Shown piece after piece: positions 26,933 through 35,540 of a DNA stretch of 64,000 nucleotides (positions are counted from its first letter, which is position 1; every line of letters starts with the position of its first letter). The DNA is from Chitinophaga solisilvae (GTDB lineage Bacteria; Bacteroidota; Bacteroidia; Chitinophagales; Chitinophagaceae): the NCBI RefSeq assembly GCF_009928525.1, contig NZ_JAABOK010000025.1:1-64000 (forward strand), written 5' to 3'. Under the pieces are notes generated by a model. That model did not search any database and was not told the origin of the DNA. It worked only from the letters and a program-made list of their open reading frames with translations. The position numbers and the translations under genes are program-made.

Positions 26933-27649
26933 ATGGAGTCATTAAAAGGAAAGAAAGCGCTGATCACCGGCGGTGGTAAAGGAATCGGACGTGCCATAGC
27001 TATTGCGCTGGCAAAAGAAGGCGTGGATATTGCCCTGATGGGGCGCAGCGCAGGCGCACTGGAAGAGGTAGCCGCCGAAGTGAAGGCCCTGGGCGTAAAA
27101 GCGGCCTTTGCAGTAGCTGACGTAGCTTCCCTGGAAGCAGTAAATGCAGCAGCCATCACCCTGGAAAAGGAAACAGGCCCTATTGACATACTCATCAACA
27201 ATGCCGGTATAGCCGCTTTCGGTGGATTTATGGATCTTACCCCGGCACAGTTTGAAGATATCATCAAGGTAAACCTGCTGGGCGTATATTATGTAACCCG
27301 CGCCATACTTCCTTCTATGATAGAACGGAAGACCGGAGACATCATCAACATCTCCTCTACGGCCGGACAACGCGGTGCGCCTGTCACCAGCGCCTACAGC
27401 GCCTCCAAATTCGGTCTGCTGGGCCTGACGGAATCCCTGATGCTGGAAGTAAGAAAACATAACATCCGGGTAAGTGCCTTCGCTCCCAGCACTATCGCTA
27501 CCGATATGGCCAAAAACCTCAACCTCACCGATGGCAACCCGGAAAAAGTAATGCAGCCGGAAGACATCGCGGAAATCGTAGTATCTCAGCTGAAGCTGAA
27601 CAGAAGGATTGTGGTGAAGTCAGCGGAGTTGTGGTCGACGAACCCATAA
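26933..27649 (+). CDS. Short-chain dehydrogenase/reductase (FabG-like)
   Basis: A 238-residue SDR enzyme with the cofactor motif [10 protein letters not shown] (12-21), NNAG, catalytic Ser in NISST, and YSASK with Tyr155 and Lys159. It is closest in layout to 3-ketoacyl-ACP reductases and should use NADP(H). It is a single gene, so a housekeeping role in fatty-acid synthesis cannot be assumed; it may reduce another keto compound. The stop is 3 bp before hairpin repeat copy 4. Confidence 0.9.
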   Translation: MESLKGKKALITGGGKGIGRAIAIALAKEGVDIALMGRSAGALEEVAAEVKALGVKAAFAVADVASLEAVNAAAITLEKETGPIDILINNAGIAAFGGFMDLTPAQFEDIIKVNLLGVYYVTRAILPSMIERKTGDIINISSTAGQRGAPVTSAYSASKFGLLGLTESLMLEVRKHNIRVSAFAPSTIATDMAKNLNLTDGNPEKVMQPEDIAEIVVSQLKLNRRIVVKSAELWSTNP

Positions 27650-27652
27650 GAA

Positions 27653-27794
27653 GTGAATTACGAATTACGAATTGCGAATTACGAATGTAGAAGCGAAGAT
27701 TAAAACGAAGATTAATTTACTTCTTCGCTTATATCTTCGCTTCTACATTCGTAATTCGCAATTCGTAATTCGCAATTCTTAATTCGTAATTCAC
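27653..27794. repeat. Hairpin repeat copy 4
   Basis: It lies between convergent genes. The outer arms start symmetrically with GTGAATTAC and are built of heptads; the right arm has two more heptads than the left. The inner arm AGCGAAGAT is present on both sides. The TGA stop of the minus-strand hydrolase (27791-27793) lies in the outer heptad. Confidence 0.93.
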
Positions 27795-28627
27795 TTTAAA
27801 CCCGAAAGCCACCCTGCCACATAACTCAGTATTTCCTTCCGGTTGGTTTCATTATGCATTTCGTGGTAGTCGCCGGGCCATTCCTTGTAGGTCAGGAGGC
27901 TGGCCGGGGCTTTTTGGGCGAAGAGGCGGGAACCATCGACGGAGGTGAATGCATCTTCGTCGCCGTGGATAAGCAGGGAGCGGGTCTGGAGGTCCGAAGC
28001 GTGTTCCAGGCACCATAGGCCGTTCCGGATCATATCGTTGACCAGGCGGAAGCTCATTTTATCGTGGCGCAGGGGGTGATGCCTGAATTTCTCTACTTCT
28101 TCCGGGTCATGAGAGATTTTATTGATGTCAAGTCCCTGATTGATGCGGACATTGGGCGCGACAGCGCTGAGCACCCGCAGCACTCCTCTCAGAAAGGCGC
28201 CGGGACGTTTGGCTACAATCAGCGCCGGCGCAGATATAACGGCTGCCTGTACGGGAGGCTTTCTCCGGAGCAGCAGGCCGGTCAGCACCCCACCTCCCAT
28301 GCTGTGGCCATACATGACCACCGGCTTTTTGTACAGCTCCTGTACATGCGTCAGGAAATCAGAGAGGTAATCGAACATATATTCAAATCCGGGGGTCAGG
28401 CCCCGTTTACCATCACTTTTGCCATGCCCGTAGTGATCGATGCCGGTAACCGCAAATCCCTGTGCCTGGAAGAAAGCAGCCACCTGATCGTAGCGGCTGA
28501 TATCTTCTCCGATACCATGAATGATAATCATAACCCTGCTGAAGTTGTCAGGAATCCAACTGATCCCGTGAAAGCGGGCATTGCAGGCTGACCAGTAAAA
28601 TTCGTTCATAATAACGAATATAACCAT
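27791..28627 (-). CDS. Monoglyceride-lipase-like alpha/beta hydrolase
   Basis: A 278-residue hydrolase of the serine aminopeptidase S33/lysophospholipase group. It has HGIGEDISRYD, DHYGHGKSDG, the nucleophile elbow GHSMGGG, and a late Asp (HGDEDAFTS) and His (GDYHEMHNE) that complete the triad. It should cleave monoacylglycerols or lysophospholipids. The ATG at 28627 follows a GAGGA-like site; an ATG six codons later (28609) is an alternative start. It has no signal peptide. It is divergent from a small membrane protein gene. Confidence 0.85.
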   Translation of the reverse strand: MVIFVIMNEFYWSACNARFHGISWIPDNFSRVMIIIHGIGEDISRYDQVAAFFQAQGFAVTGIDHYGHGKSDGKRGLTPGFEYMFDYLSDFLTHVQELYKKPVVMYGHSMGGGVLTGLLLRRKPPVQAAVISAPALIVAKRPGAFLRGVLRVLSAVAPNVRINQGLDINKISHDPEEVEKFRHHPLRHDKMSFRLVNDMIRNGLWCLEHASDLQTRSLLIHGDEDAFTSVDGSRLFAQKAPASLLTYKEWPGDYHEMHNETNRKEILSYVAGWLSGLK

Positions 28628-28670
28628 TTATCCTCATGCAAAATTCCTGACGGGAATGCTGCTGATTTTA

Positions 28671-28678
28671 TATTTTTG
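28671..28678 (+). promoter_or_regulatory. Possible -7 element of small membrane protein gene
   Basis: TATTTTTG is an exact TAnnTTTG match, 31 bp before the next plus-strand start. No good -33 TTG is seen. Confidence 0.35.
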
Positions 28679-28708
28679 CGTCCTTATCAACAAATCTAAA
28701 TTTTCCCA

Positions 28709-29125
28709 ATGAGCAAGAATGGAACCGGATCGCCGGTGTACAGTATACCCCTTAGTTTCCGGAAGATGGAGAACATGCACATTGTTTTCTGGCTGCTGAA
28801 AGATATCAGCTGGTGTATGATCTGGAAGCCGCTGGGCGTTGCCATGATCTTCCCCACCCTGATTATATCCATCGTCATTGCCTGGCGCACGCGGCAATTC
28901 ATGTCTGAGCTATGCCATAACGTAGCTATCTCCGTCTGGATCAGCGCCAATTCCTACTGGATGATCAGCGAATTTTTCCATTTCGACGAACACCACATCT
29001 GGGGCGGCATTACGTATAAACATCTTGCATTAATCCCGTTTATCACCGGTCTGCTGATACTGATGTATTTTTACCTATGGTGGCAGCCGAGGAATAAGGA
29101 GGAAACGGAGATTATTGAGGCGTAA
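28709..29125 (+). CDS. Small membrane protein of unknown function
   Basis: A 138-residue protein with about three membrane segments (about 38-60, 68-88 and 108-126) and a charged, cytoplasmic-looking C terminus (WWQPRNKEETEIIEA). A central stretch, SYWMISEFFHFDEHHIWGG, is rich in His and acidic residues between two membrane segments and could bind a metal. I do not recognise the family. It is a single gene that ends 5 bp before hairpin repeat copy 5. Confidence 0.7.
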   Translation: MSKNGTGSPVYSIPLSFRKMENMHIVFWLLKDISWCMIWKPLGVAMIFPTLIISIVIAWRTRQFMSELCHNVAISVWISANSYWMISEFFHFDEHHIWGGITYKHLALIPFITGLLILMYFYLWWQPRNKEETEIIEA

Positions 29126-29129
29126 GTAA

Positions 29130-29253
29130 GAATTGCGAATTACGAATTGCGAATTACGAATGAGGAGCGAAGACATTAGCGGATAAAGAATTTACTTCTT
29201 TGCTTATGTCTTCGCTCCTCATTCATAATTCGTAATTCGCAATTCGCAATTCC
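29130..29253. repeat. Hairpin repeat copy 5
   Basis: It lies between convergent genes. Four heptads precede GAATGAG on each side, in slightly different order (GAATTGC and GAATTAC swapped, one GAATTAT). The inner arms with AGCGAAGACAT match except for a few bases near the loop. Confidence 0.92.
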
Positions 29254-29255
29254 CG

Positions 29256-30593
29256 TTAAATCGCGTCTGATAACGACGTAAACGTAAAATCCCTCAGTTT
29301 CATTGGCGGGATCATAGCATTACCGTTGCTTTCGCCGCTGACTGTGCGTTCGGGGATGCCGAGGGCTTCCACGTTGTTGAGCATGATAACGGGGCTTTCG
29401 TTGAAGCGGAGGTTTTTAACCGGGTATTTGATTTCACCGTTTTCGATGTAGAAAGTTCCGTCGCGGGTAAGGCCGGTGTAAAGCAGTGTCTGCGGGTCCA
29501 CGGAGCGGATGTACCAGAGGCGGGTCACGAGGATGCCTTTCTCTGTGGATTTGATGAGTTCATCCAGGGTAGCGGTACCGCCGGTCATGATGAAGGCGTC
29601 CGGTCCGGGGATGGCTTTCACTTTATTTTTCTGTGCCCAGTAGCGGGAATAATACATGTTTTTGATGGCGCCTTTGTCTACCCAGGTAATTTTCTCCTGG
29701 GGTCTGCCATCCTGGTTGTAGAAGGAGGTAGGCATTTCGGGGTGCCATGGATCGGAGTAGATGGTAACGGCTTCGTCCATCAGTTTTTCTCCGAGTTTGG
29801 TTTTGCCGCCGCCTTTGCTCAGGAAGCTGCGGCCTTCTTCGGCGCTGCGGGCATCGAGGTTGTTGACCAGGTTTTCTATCAGTACGATAGCCGCGGCTGG
29901 TTCCAGGATAACGGTATACTTACCTGGCTCGATGGCTTTGGCATTTTTGGAGCCGGCTGCTTTGCGGGCTGCGCTGGAGGTGAGTTTATCTACATCCAGC
30001 CTGGTAACATCGTTGTATGCTTTGGAGGCATATCCGGAGCCAAGTCCGTCTTCCGTGCGCAGGGTGATGCTGAAGCTGATGCCGGTAGAGCTGTTATAGG
30101 CAAAAAGGCCTTTGGAATTCATCATGCTGGCGAATCCCTGGTTGTTCTCCAGGTAGCCTGCAGCTACGAGGTTATTTTTCTTGGTGATAGACAGGCTTTT
30201 CTCCACTATATCCGCGCGGAATTTAGGGTCAACGGCGGCTGTCTTATCGTTGAATGAGGCAGATGGCTTTTCGTATTGCTGCGGGCCTAAAAACGGTACG
30301 TATTCCGGATTTTCGGGAGCCAGGCGGGCCAGCTCCTCTGCCCTTCTCACCACTTTTTCGAGGGAGGCGTCATCGTATTCATTGATGGTAGCGGTACCCA
30401 GCCTTTTTCCGAAGGCGGCAGATACAATCAGGCTGCCGGTGTTATTGGCGCCGCTGGTAGATACTGCGTTGCGGGCATAGCGGAGGTTGCCGCTATTGCT
30501 GGCGAAGATGATTACCTCGCATTCATCGGCTTTGCTGTAGGCAAGCACTTTTTTCAATAATGCCTGCGCTTCCTGCTGATTAAGTATCGGCAT
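29256..30593 (-). CDS. TldE/PmbA-family protein (copy 1)
   Basis: A 445-residue TldE/PmbA-type partner subunit: it has the TldD/PmbA fold (ARNAVSTSGANN near the N terminus, EGRSFLSKGGGKTKLGEKLMDEAVTIYSDP in the middle, SGESNGNAMIPPMKLRDFTFTS at the end) but no HExxxH. In E. coli TldD and TldE form a heterodimeric metalloprotease that degrades unfolded peptides, processes microcin B17 and degrades CcdA. The tldD-like gene is 3 bp upstream. A second pair of the same kind follows further upstream on the same strand. There is no signal peptide on this subunit. Confidence 0.9.
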   Translation of the reverse strand: MPILNQQEAQALLKKVLAYSKADECEVIIFASNSGNLRYARNAVSTSGANNTGSLIVSAAFGKRLGTATINEYDDASLEKVVRRAEELARLAPENPEYVPFLGPQQYEKPSASFNDKTAAVDPKFRADIVEKSLSITKKNNLVAAGYLENNQGFASMMNSKGLFAYNSSTGISFSITLRTEDGLGSGYASKAYNDVTRLDVDKLTSSAARKAAGSKNAKAIEPGKYTVILEPAAAIVLIENLVNNLDARSAEEGRSFLSKGGGKTKLGEKLMDEAVTIYSDPWHPEMPTSFYNQDGRPQEKITWVDKGAIKNMYYSRYWAQKNKVKAIPGPDAFIMTGGTATLDELIKSTEKGILVTRLWYIRSVDPQTLLYTGLTRDGTFYIENGEIKYPVKNLRFNESPVIMLNNVEALGIPERTVSGESNGNAMIPPMKLRDFTFTSLSDAI

Positions 30594-30596
30594 ATA

Positions 30597-32231
30597 TTAA
30601 ATTTTTCTGGCTGTATTAATAACATTTACTCCGTTGAAACGCGCAGTGGCAGAGCCGTGTGATACGGCGCTCACTTGTTCGGGCTGGCCTTTTCCATCAA
30701 AATAGGAGCCGCCCAGGCGGTAGTCGCGCTGATCCGCAATAGCCTTGCAGGAATTCCAGAACTCCTGGGTATTGCTCTGGTAGGCCACATCGTTGAGCAT
30801 ACCAACGATTTCACCATTTTTGATTTCGTAGTAGAGCTGTCCGCCGAACTGGAAGTTATAGCGTTGCTGATCGATGGAGAAGGAGCCGTTGCCGACGATA
30901 AAGATGCCCTTTTCCACGTTTTTGATCATCTCTGCAGGCGTCAGCTTAGCTGTACCCGGCTGCAGGGATACGTTGGGCATACGCTGGAACTGTACGTCAG
31001 ACCAGCTTTGTGAGTAGCAGCATCCCTGCGATTGTTTCAGGCCGATGATGTGCGCCTGATCGCGGATAGCCTGGTAGTTCACCAGCACACCGTCTTTAAT
31101 CAGGTCCCATTTCTGGGTAGCCACGCCTTCGTCGTCATAGCCTACAGCGCCCAGGGAGCCGGGTTGTGTTTTATCTGCCACAATATTTACCAGCGGGCTG
31201 CCGAACTGGAATTTTTTGGATTCCCACTTATCCAGGGTGAGGAAGCTGGTGCCGGCGAAGTTGGCCTCATAGCCCAGTACGCGGTCCAGTTCCGTCGGGT
31301 GGCCTACGGATTCATGGATGGTCAGCCACAGGTGGGAAGGATCCAGGATCAGGTCATATTTACCCGGTTCTACGGATTTGGCTTTCAGTTTCTCTGTTGC
31401 CTGCGTAGCCGCCTGACGGGCATCTTCCAGCATATCATAACGGTCACGGTACAACGTAGTTACGCCTCTGATTTTATCGGATTCGCGTGGCATAAGATAT
31501 TCATACCCCATACCGCGCGGAGCGCTCAGCGCATCGCGGGTAACGAACTTGCCGGTGGCGGCATCGATTTTGGTCACGGTAAACGTTGGCCAGATACGGT
31601 GTACATCCTGATCGATGTAAGAACCGTCGGAGCTGGCGAAATACTTCTGTTCATTCACCAGGAACAGGAAGGAGCCTACGTAATTAGCGCCGCCTTTCAG
31701 GGCTGCGTCGCTGACAGACAACAGCAGGTCTGCTTTTTCTTTCAGCGGTACATCGAAAGCATTTTTTTCGATAGGCGCTTTCCAGCTCACCTCTCCGTAA
31801 CCCTTTTGCGGGGCAAGTTCTACAGGAGTAGTAATAAGGCGGGAGTTCTCCTTCGCGATAGATACTGCCAGCGCTGCCGTACGGGCAATACTGTCCTTAT
31901 CCATCTGATCTGTGGAAGCAAAGCCCCAGCAGCCGTTGGCCAGTACACGTATACCAATACCATAGGATTCGGTATTGATTACGTTCTCCACTTTTTCTTC
32001 TCTGGTGATAATAAACTGATTCAGGTAGCGGCCTATCCGTACATCGGTGTACGTGGCACCCTTGCTGCGGGCGGCATTCAGCGCCACGTCAGCCAGTTCT
32101 TTTTTCTTTGCGGTGTCGATTGTGTACCAGGGGGTATCAACAGGGATCGCTTTCCCTATTAAGGGCAACTGGGCAAGTAGTCCTGCGCCCAGCCCCATTC
32201 CTGCGTAGTGGAGGAAGTCTCTTCTTTTCAT
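30597..32231 (-). CDS. TldD-family metalloprotease (copy 1), Tat-like leader
   Basis: A 544-residue TldD-type catalytic subunit with the zinc motif HESVGH (in LTIHESVGHPTELD). The N terminus MKRRDFLHYAGMG has a twin-arginine (RRxFL) motif before a hydrophobic stretch, which suggests export in folded form and differs from the cytosolic E. coli protein. It lies 3 bp before its TldE-like partner gene. Copy 2 of the pair is upstream, separated by hairpin repeat copy 6. The substrate is unknown. Confidence 0.92.
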   Translation of the reverse strand: MKRRDFLHYAGMGLGAGLLAQLPLIGKAIPVDTPWYTIDTAKKKELADVALNAARSKGATYTDVRIGRYLNQFIITREEKVENVINTESYGIGIRVLANGCWGFASTDQMDKDSIARTAALAVSIAKENSRLITTPVELAPQKGYGEVSWKAPIEKNAFDVPLKEKADLLLSVSDAALKGGANYVGSFLFLVNEQKYFASSDGSYIDQDVHRIWPTFTVTKIDAATGKFVTRDALSAPRGMGYEYLMPRESDKIRGVTTLYRDRYDMLEDARQAATQATEKLKAKSVEPGKYDLILDPSHLWLTIHESVGHPTELDRVLGYEANFAGTSFLTLDKWESKKFQFGSPLVNIVADKTQPGSLGAVGYDDEGVATQKWDLIKDGVLVNYQAIRDQAHIIGLKQSQGCCYSQSWSDVQFQRMPNVSLQPGTAKLTPAEMIKNVEKGIFIVGNGSFSIDQQRYNFQFGGQLYYEIKNGEIVGMLNDVAYQSNTQEFWNSCKAIADQRDYRLGGSYFDGKGQPEQVSAVSHGSATARFNGVNVINTARKI

Positions 32232-32253
32232 GGAGCGAATGGGTGTTTTTTGG

Positions 32254-32374
32254 GAATTACGAATTATGAATTATGAATTATGAGTTAGCGCGAAGATATA
32301 TGCGAACACGATTATTCACCTTCGCATATATCTTCGCGCTAACTCATAATCCATAACTCATAATTCATAATTCA
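32254..32374. repeat. Hairpin repeat copy 6
   Basis: Here the heptad has drifted to GAATTAT on both arms, and the inner arm reads AGCGCGAAGATATATGCGAA on one side and its exact complement on the other. It lies between two TldD/TldE pairs on the minus strand. Confidence 0.92.
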
Positions 32375-32376
32375 TG

Positions 32377-33711
32377 TTAAACGGCATCTGATAACGAGGT
32401 AAACGTAAAATCCTTAATCTTCATGGGCGGGATCAGATAGCTACGGTACGATTCAATGCTCACACTTCTTTCCACTTTGCCGAGGGCTTCTACGTTGTTA
32501 AGCATGATAACAGGGCTTTCGTTGAAGCGGAAGTTCTTGATCGGATGTTTGATTTCACCGTTTTCGATGTAGAAAGTTCCGTCACGGGTGAGGCCAGTCA
32601 GCAGCAGTGTCTGGGCATCTACCAGGCGGATGTACCAGAGGCGTGACACGAGAATACCTTTTTCAGTGCTTTTGATCAGTTCATCGAGGCTGGCTGTACC
32701 GCCGTCCATAATGATATTGGAGGGCATAGGCATGGGGTTCACCCCTTGTTTTTTTGCCCAGTATTGTGAGTAGGCGAGATTTTTCACGACGCCTTTATCT
32801 ATCCACATGGTTTTTTCCAGGGGGAACCCTTCGCGGTTCCAGGTGCTGGCAGGCAGGTCAGGATGAAAAGGATCAGAGTAGATGCTTACTTTTTCGTCCA
32901 TGAGTTGTTCGCCAAGACGGTTACCGCCGCCGGGTTTGCTCATAAAGCTGCGGCCTTCGTCAGCGTTACGGGCATCCAGTCCGCGGAACATATTTTCCAG
33001 CATATAGGTGGCTGCTACCGGTTCGAGGATGACCGTATATTTTCCCGGCTCGATTGCTTTGGCGCTGGCGGAGCTGTTGGCTTTCTGTGCCGCAATGCGG
33101 GTAGCTTCGAGGGTATCGAGTTTGCTTACGTCATTATATCCGCGCGCAGCAAAGCCGGAACCGGTTCCGGCGCTGTTGCGGGTGGTAATGGTGAATACCA
33201 CGCTGGTATCTGTTTCATAAGCAAATAAACCTTTTGAATTCATGATGGCAATGAAGTCGGTGGAGTTCTCAATGAACCCCGCTGCTTCAAGATTGGCTTC
33301 TTTTGCCACGCCGATGCTTTTCGCTACGGCTTCTGCACGGGAATCCGGCGTCATGGCAGCGGTGGCGGGCACATACATTTTTGATTCCTTAAACGTTTCC
33401 GGACCGCGCAGCGGCATATACTCCGGATTCTCCGGCGCCAGCTTCGCCAGTTCCTCAGCACGCTGCACTACACGTTTATAGGCATCGTCATTGAGTTCGT
33501 TGATGGTGGCGGTACCGGATTTCCTGCCGAAAGTGGAGGTAACGGATAAGGTGATATTGTCAATATCGCCGGCGGTAGACACGGCGTTGCGGGCATAGCG
33601 GATGTTTCCTCCTTCCTCTCCCCTCAGGGTTATCTCGCACTCATCTGCTTTAGACCATGCAAGTACTTTTTCAAGTACAGCTTTTGCTTCTTCCTTTTTT
33701 AATATAGCCAT
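32377..33711 (-). CDS. TldE/PmbA-family protein (copy 2)
   Basis: A 444-residue paralogue of the TldE-like protein of the downstream pair, with the same landmarks (YARNAVSTAGDIDN, EGRSFMSKPGGGNRLGEQLMDEKVSIYSDP, IPPMKIKDFTFTS). It has no HExxxH and no signal peptide, and would be the partner subunit of the TldD-like protein whose gene lies 10 bp upstream. Divergence from copy 1 is clear but moderate, so the duplication is not recent. Confidence 0.9.
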   Translation of the reverse strand: MAILKKEEAKAVLEKVLAWSKADECEITLRGEEGGNIRYARNAVSTAGDIDNITLSVTSTFGRKSGTATINELNDDAYKRVVQRAEELAKLAPENPEYMPLRGPETFKESKMYVPATAAMTPDSRAEAVAKSIGVAKEANLEAAGFIENSTDFIAIMNSKGLFAYETDTSVVFTITTRNSAGTGSGFAARGYNDVSKLDTLEATRIAAQKANSSASAKAIEPGKYTVILEPVAATYMLENMFRGLDARNADEGRSFMSKPGGGNRLGEQLMDEKVSIYSDPFHPDLPASTWNREGFPLEKTMWIDKGVVKNLAYSQYWAKKQGVNPMPMPSNIIMDGGTASLDELIKSTEKGILVSRLWYIRLVDAQTLLLTGLTRDGTFYIENGEIKHPIKNFRFNESPVIMLNNVEALGKVERSVSIESYRSYLIPPMKIKDFTFTSLSDAV

Positions 33712-33721
33712 AATAGTGAGA

Positions 33722-35359
33722 TCAGATTTTTCTTGCTGTGTTAATAACGTTTACACCATTGAAGCGGGTAGTGGAGCTACCGTGGGATACGGCGTTGGAC
33801 TGACCCGGCTGGCCTTTGCCATCGTTAAAGGCGCCACCCAGGCGGTAATCGCTTTTATCTGCGATGGCAGTACAGCTGTTCCAGAACTCCTGTGTATTAG
33901 CCTGGTAGGCAACATCTTTCAGCATACCTACAATCTGGCCGTTTTTGATTTCATAGAAGGTCTGCCCGCCAAACTGAAAGTTATAACGCTGCTGATCTAT
34001 TGAAAAAGAGCCGTCTCCTATTATATAAATACCTTTCTCTACATTTTTAATCATATCATCTACGCTGAGTTTATCCTTACCTGGCTGTAATGACACGTTG
34101 GGCATCCGCTGAAACTGAACATCCGCCCAACTTTGCGCATAACAGCAGCCCTGAGATTTATTCAGTCCGATGATGTGCGCCTGATCGCGGATAGCCTGGT
34201 AGTTAACCAGTACACCGTCTTTAATCAGGTCCCATTGACCGCATTTCACGCCTTCGTCGTCGTAGCCTACAGCGCCGAGTGAGCCGGGTTGCAGTTTATC
34301 TGCCACCACATTCACTATTTTGCTGCCGAAGTGGAAATTACCGGACTTCCATTTATCCAGTGTGAGGAAGCTGGTACCGGCATAGTTGGCTTCATAACCC
34401 AGTACGCGGTCCAGTTCTGTAGGGTGCGCCACGGACTCGTGGATAGTCAGCCACAGGTGGGAAGGATCCAGTATCAGGTCGTATTTACCTGGTTCTACTG
34501 ATTTAGCTTTCAGTTTCTGGTCTACATCTGCGGTAGCATTTTTTACATCTTCCAGCATATCGTAGCGGTCTTTATACCTTGTAACCACGCCCCCCACTTT
34601 ATTGTCGGCGGTAGGTGTCAGGTACTCATACCCCATGCCCACAGGGGAGCTGAGGGATTTGCGTGTTTCGAATTTACCGGTATTCCTGTCTGTTTTGGTA
34701 ACGGTGAAAGTCGGGAACAGGCGGTGAATATCCTGATCGATATAAGAACCGTCGGTAGATGCAAAATATTTCTGTTCGTTGATAGCGAGAATAGCGGAGT
34801 TGACGAAGTTGGCGCCGCCTTTCAGTGCGATGTCATTCACGGATAGCAGCAGGTCTACCTTGTCTTTTACAGGGATGGTGAAAGCATTCTGCTGAATCGG
34901 CGTTTTCCATGACACCTGGCCATAGCCCTCCTGAGGCGCCAGCTGCACGGGGGCAGCCACTACGCGGGAATTGGCTTTTGCTACCGCTACAGCTCTTTCC
35001 GCCGCCTTCGCGATGGCTTCCTTTGTAACGTTGTTCGTTGCGGCAAATCCCCAGCAACCGTTGGCAATCACGCGGATACCTACTCCGAAGGATTCGGCGT
35101 TGGCCACATTCTGCACACGGGTTTCCCGGGTAACAACAAACTGGTTCAGGTATCTTCCTATACGTACGTCCGCATAGGTAGCGCCTTTAGCGCGGGCGGC
35201 GTTGAGCGCCACGTCAGCCAGTTGCTTTTTTAATTTCACGTCAATACCATCATTCAGAAAACGTGATGGATCTACAGGATTGCCGAACGCAGTCAGATTC
35301 GGCAGAACGAGCGCGCCCAGTCCCATTGCGGAAAGCTGGATAAAGTCTTTACGTTTCAA
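33722..35359 (-). CDS. TldD-family metalloprotease (copy 2)
   Basis: A 545-residue paralogue of the TldD-like protease with the zinc motif HESVAH (LTIHESVAHPTELD). The leader MKRKDFIQLSAMG is Tat-like, but the second Arg is replaced by Lys, so export may be weaker. It is the first gene of four on this strand. The 181 bp upstream (35360-35540) hold no clear promoter or repeat. Confidence 0.92.
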   Translation of the reverse strand: MKRKDFIQLSAMGLGALVLPNLTAFGNPVDPSRFLNDGIDVKLKKQLADVALNAARAKGATYADVRIGRYLNQFVVTRETRVQNVANAESFGVGIRVIANGCWGFAATNNVTKEAIAKAAERAVAVAKANSRVVAAPVQLAPQEGYGQVSWKTPIQQNAFTIPVKDKVDLLLSVNDIALKGGANFVNSAILAINEQKYFASTDGSYIDQDIHRLFPTFTVTKTDRNTGKFETRKSLSSPVGMGYEYLTPTADNKVGGVVTRYKDRYDMLEDVKNATADVDQKLKAKSVEPGKYDLILDPSHLWLTIHESVAHPTELDRVLGYEANYAGTSFLTLDKWKSGNFHFGSKIVNVVADKLQPGSLGAVGYDDEGVKCGQWDLIKDGVLVNYQAIRDQAHIIGLNKSQGCCYAQSWADVQFQRMPNVSLQPGKDKLSVDDMIKNVEKGIYIIGDGSFSIDQQRYNFQFGGQTFYEIKNGQIVGMLKDVAYQANTQEFWNSCTAIADKSDYRLGGAFNDGKGQPGQSNAVSHGSSTTRFNGVNVINTARKI

Positions 35360-35540
35360 TAGAAAATCCTCCGGTTTAGTTTGATTTAGATTAGTTGATT
35401 TCTACGGGTATCTGTAATTCCATACACAAACAATAATGCTGACGGCATAGTACAATCTTTGTTATCTCATGAGCATAAAACCTTGTAACCCTAACTGAAG
35501 CCTAAGCTAATTTTTTTTTCTTATTATTTTTCACCACTCG

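Noticed and set aside
31032-32162. Plus-strand open frame of 376 codons over a tldD-like gene
   Set aside because: A shadow of the TldD reading frame, which has HExxxH and a Tat-like leader.
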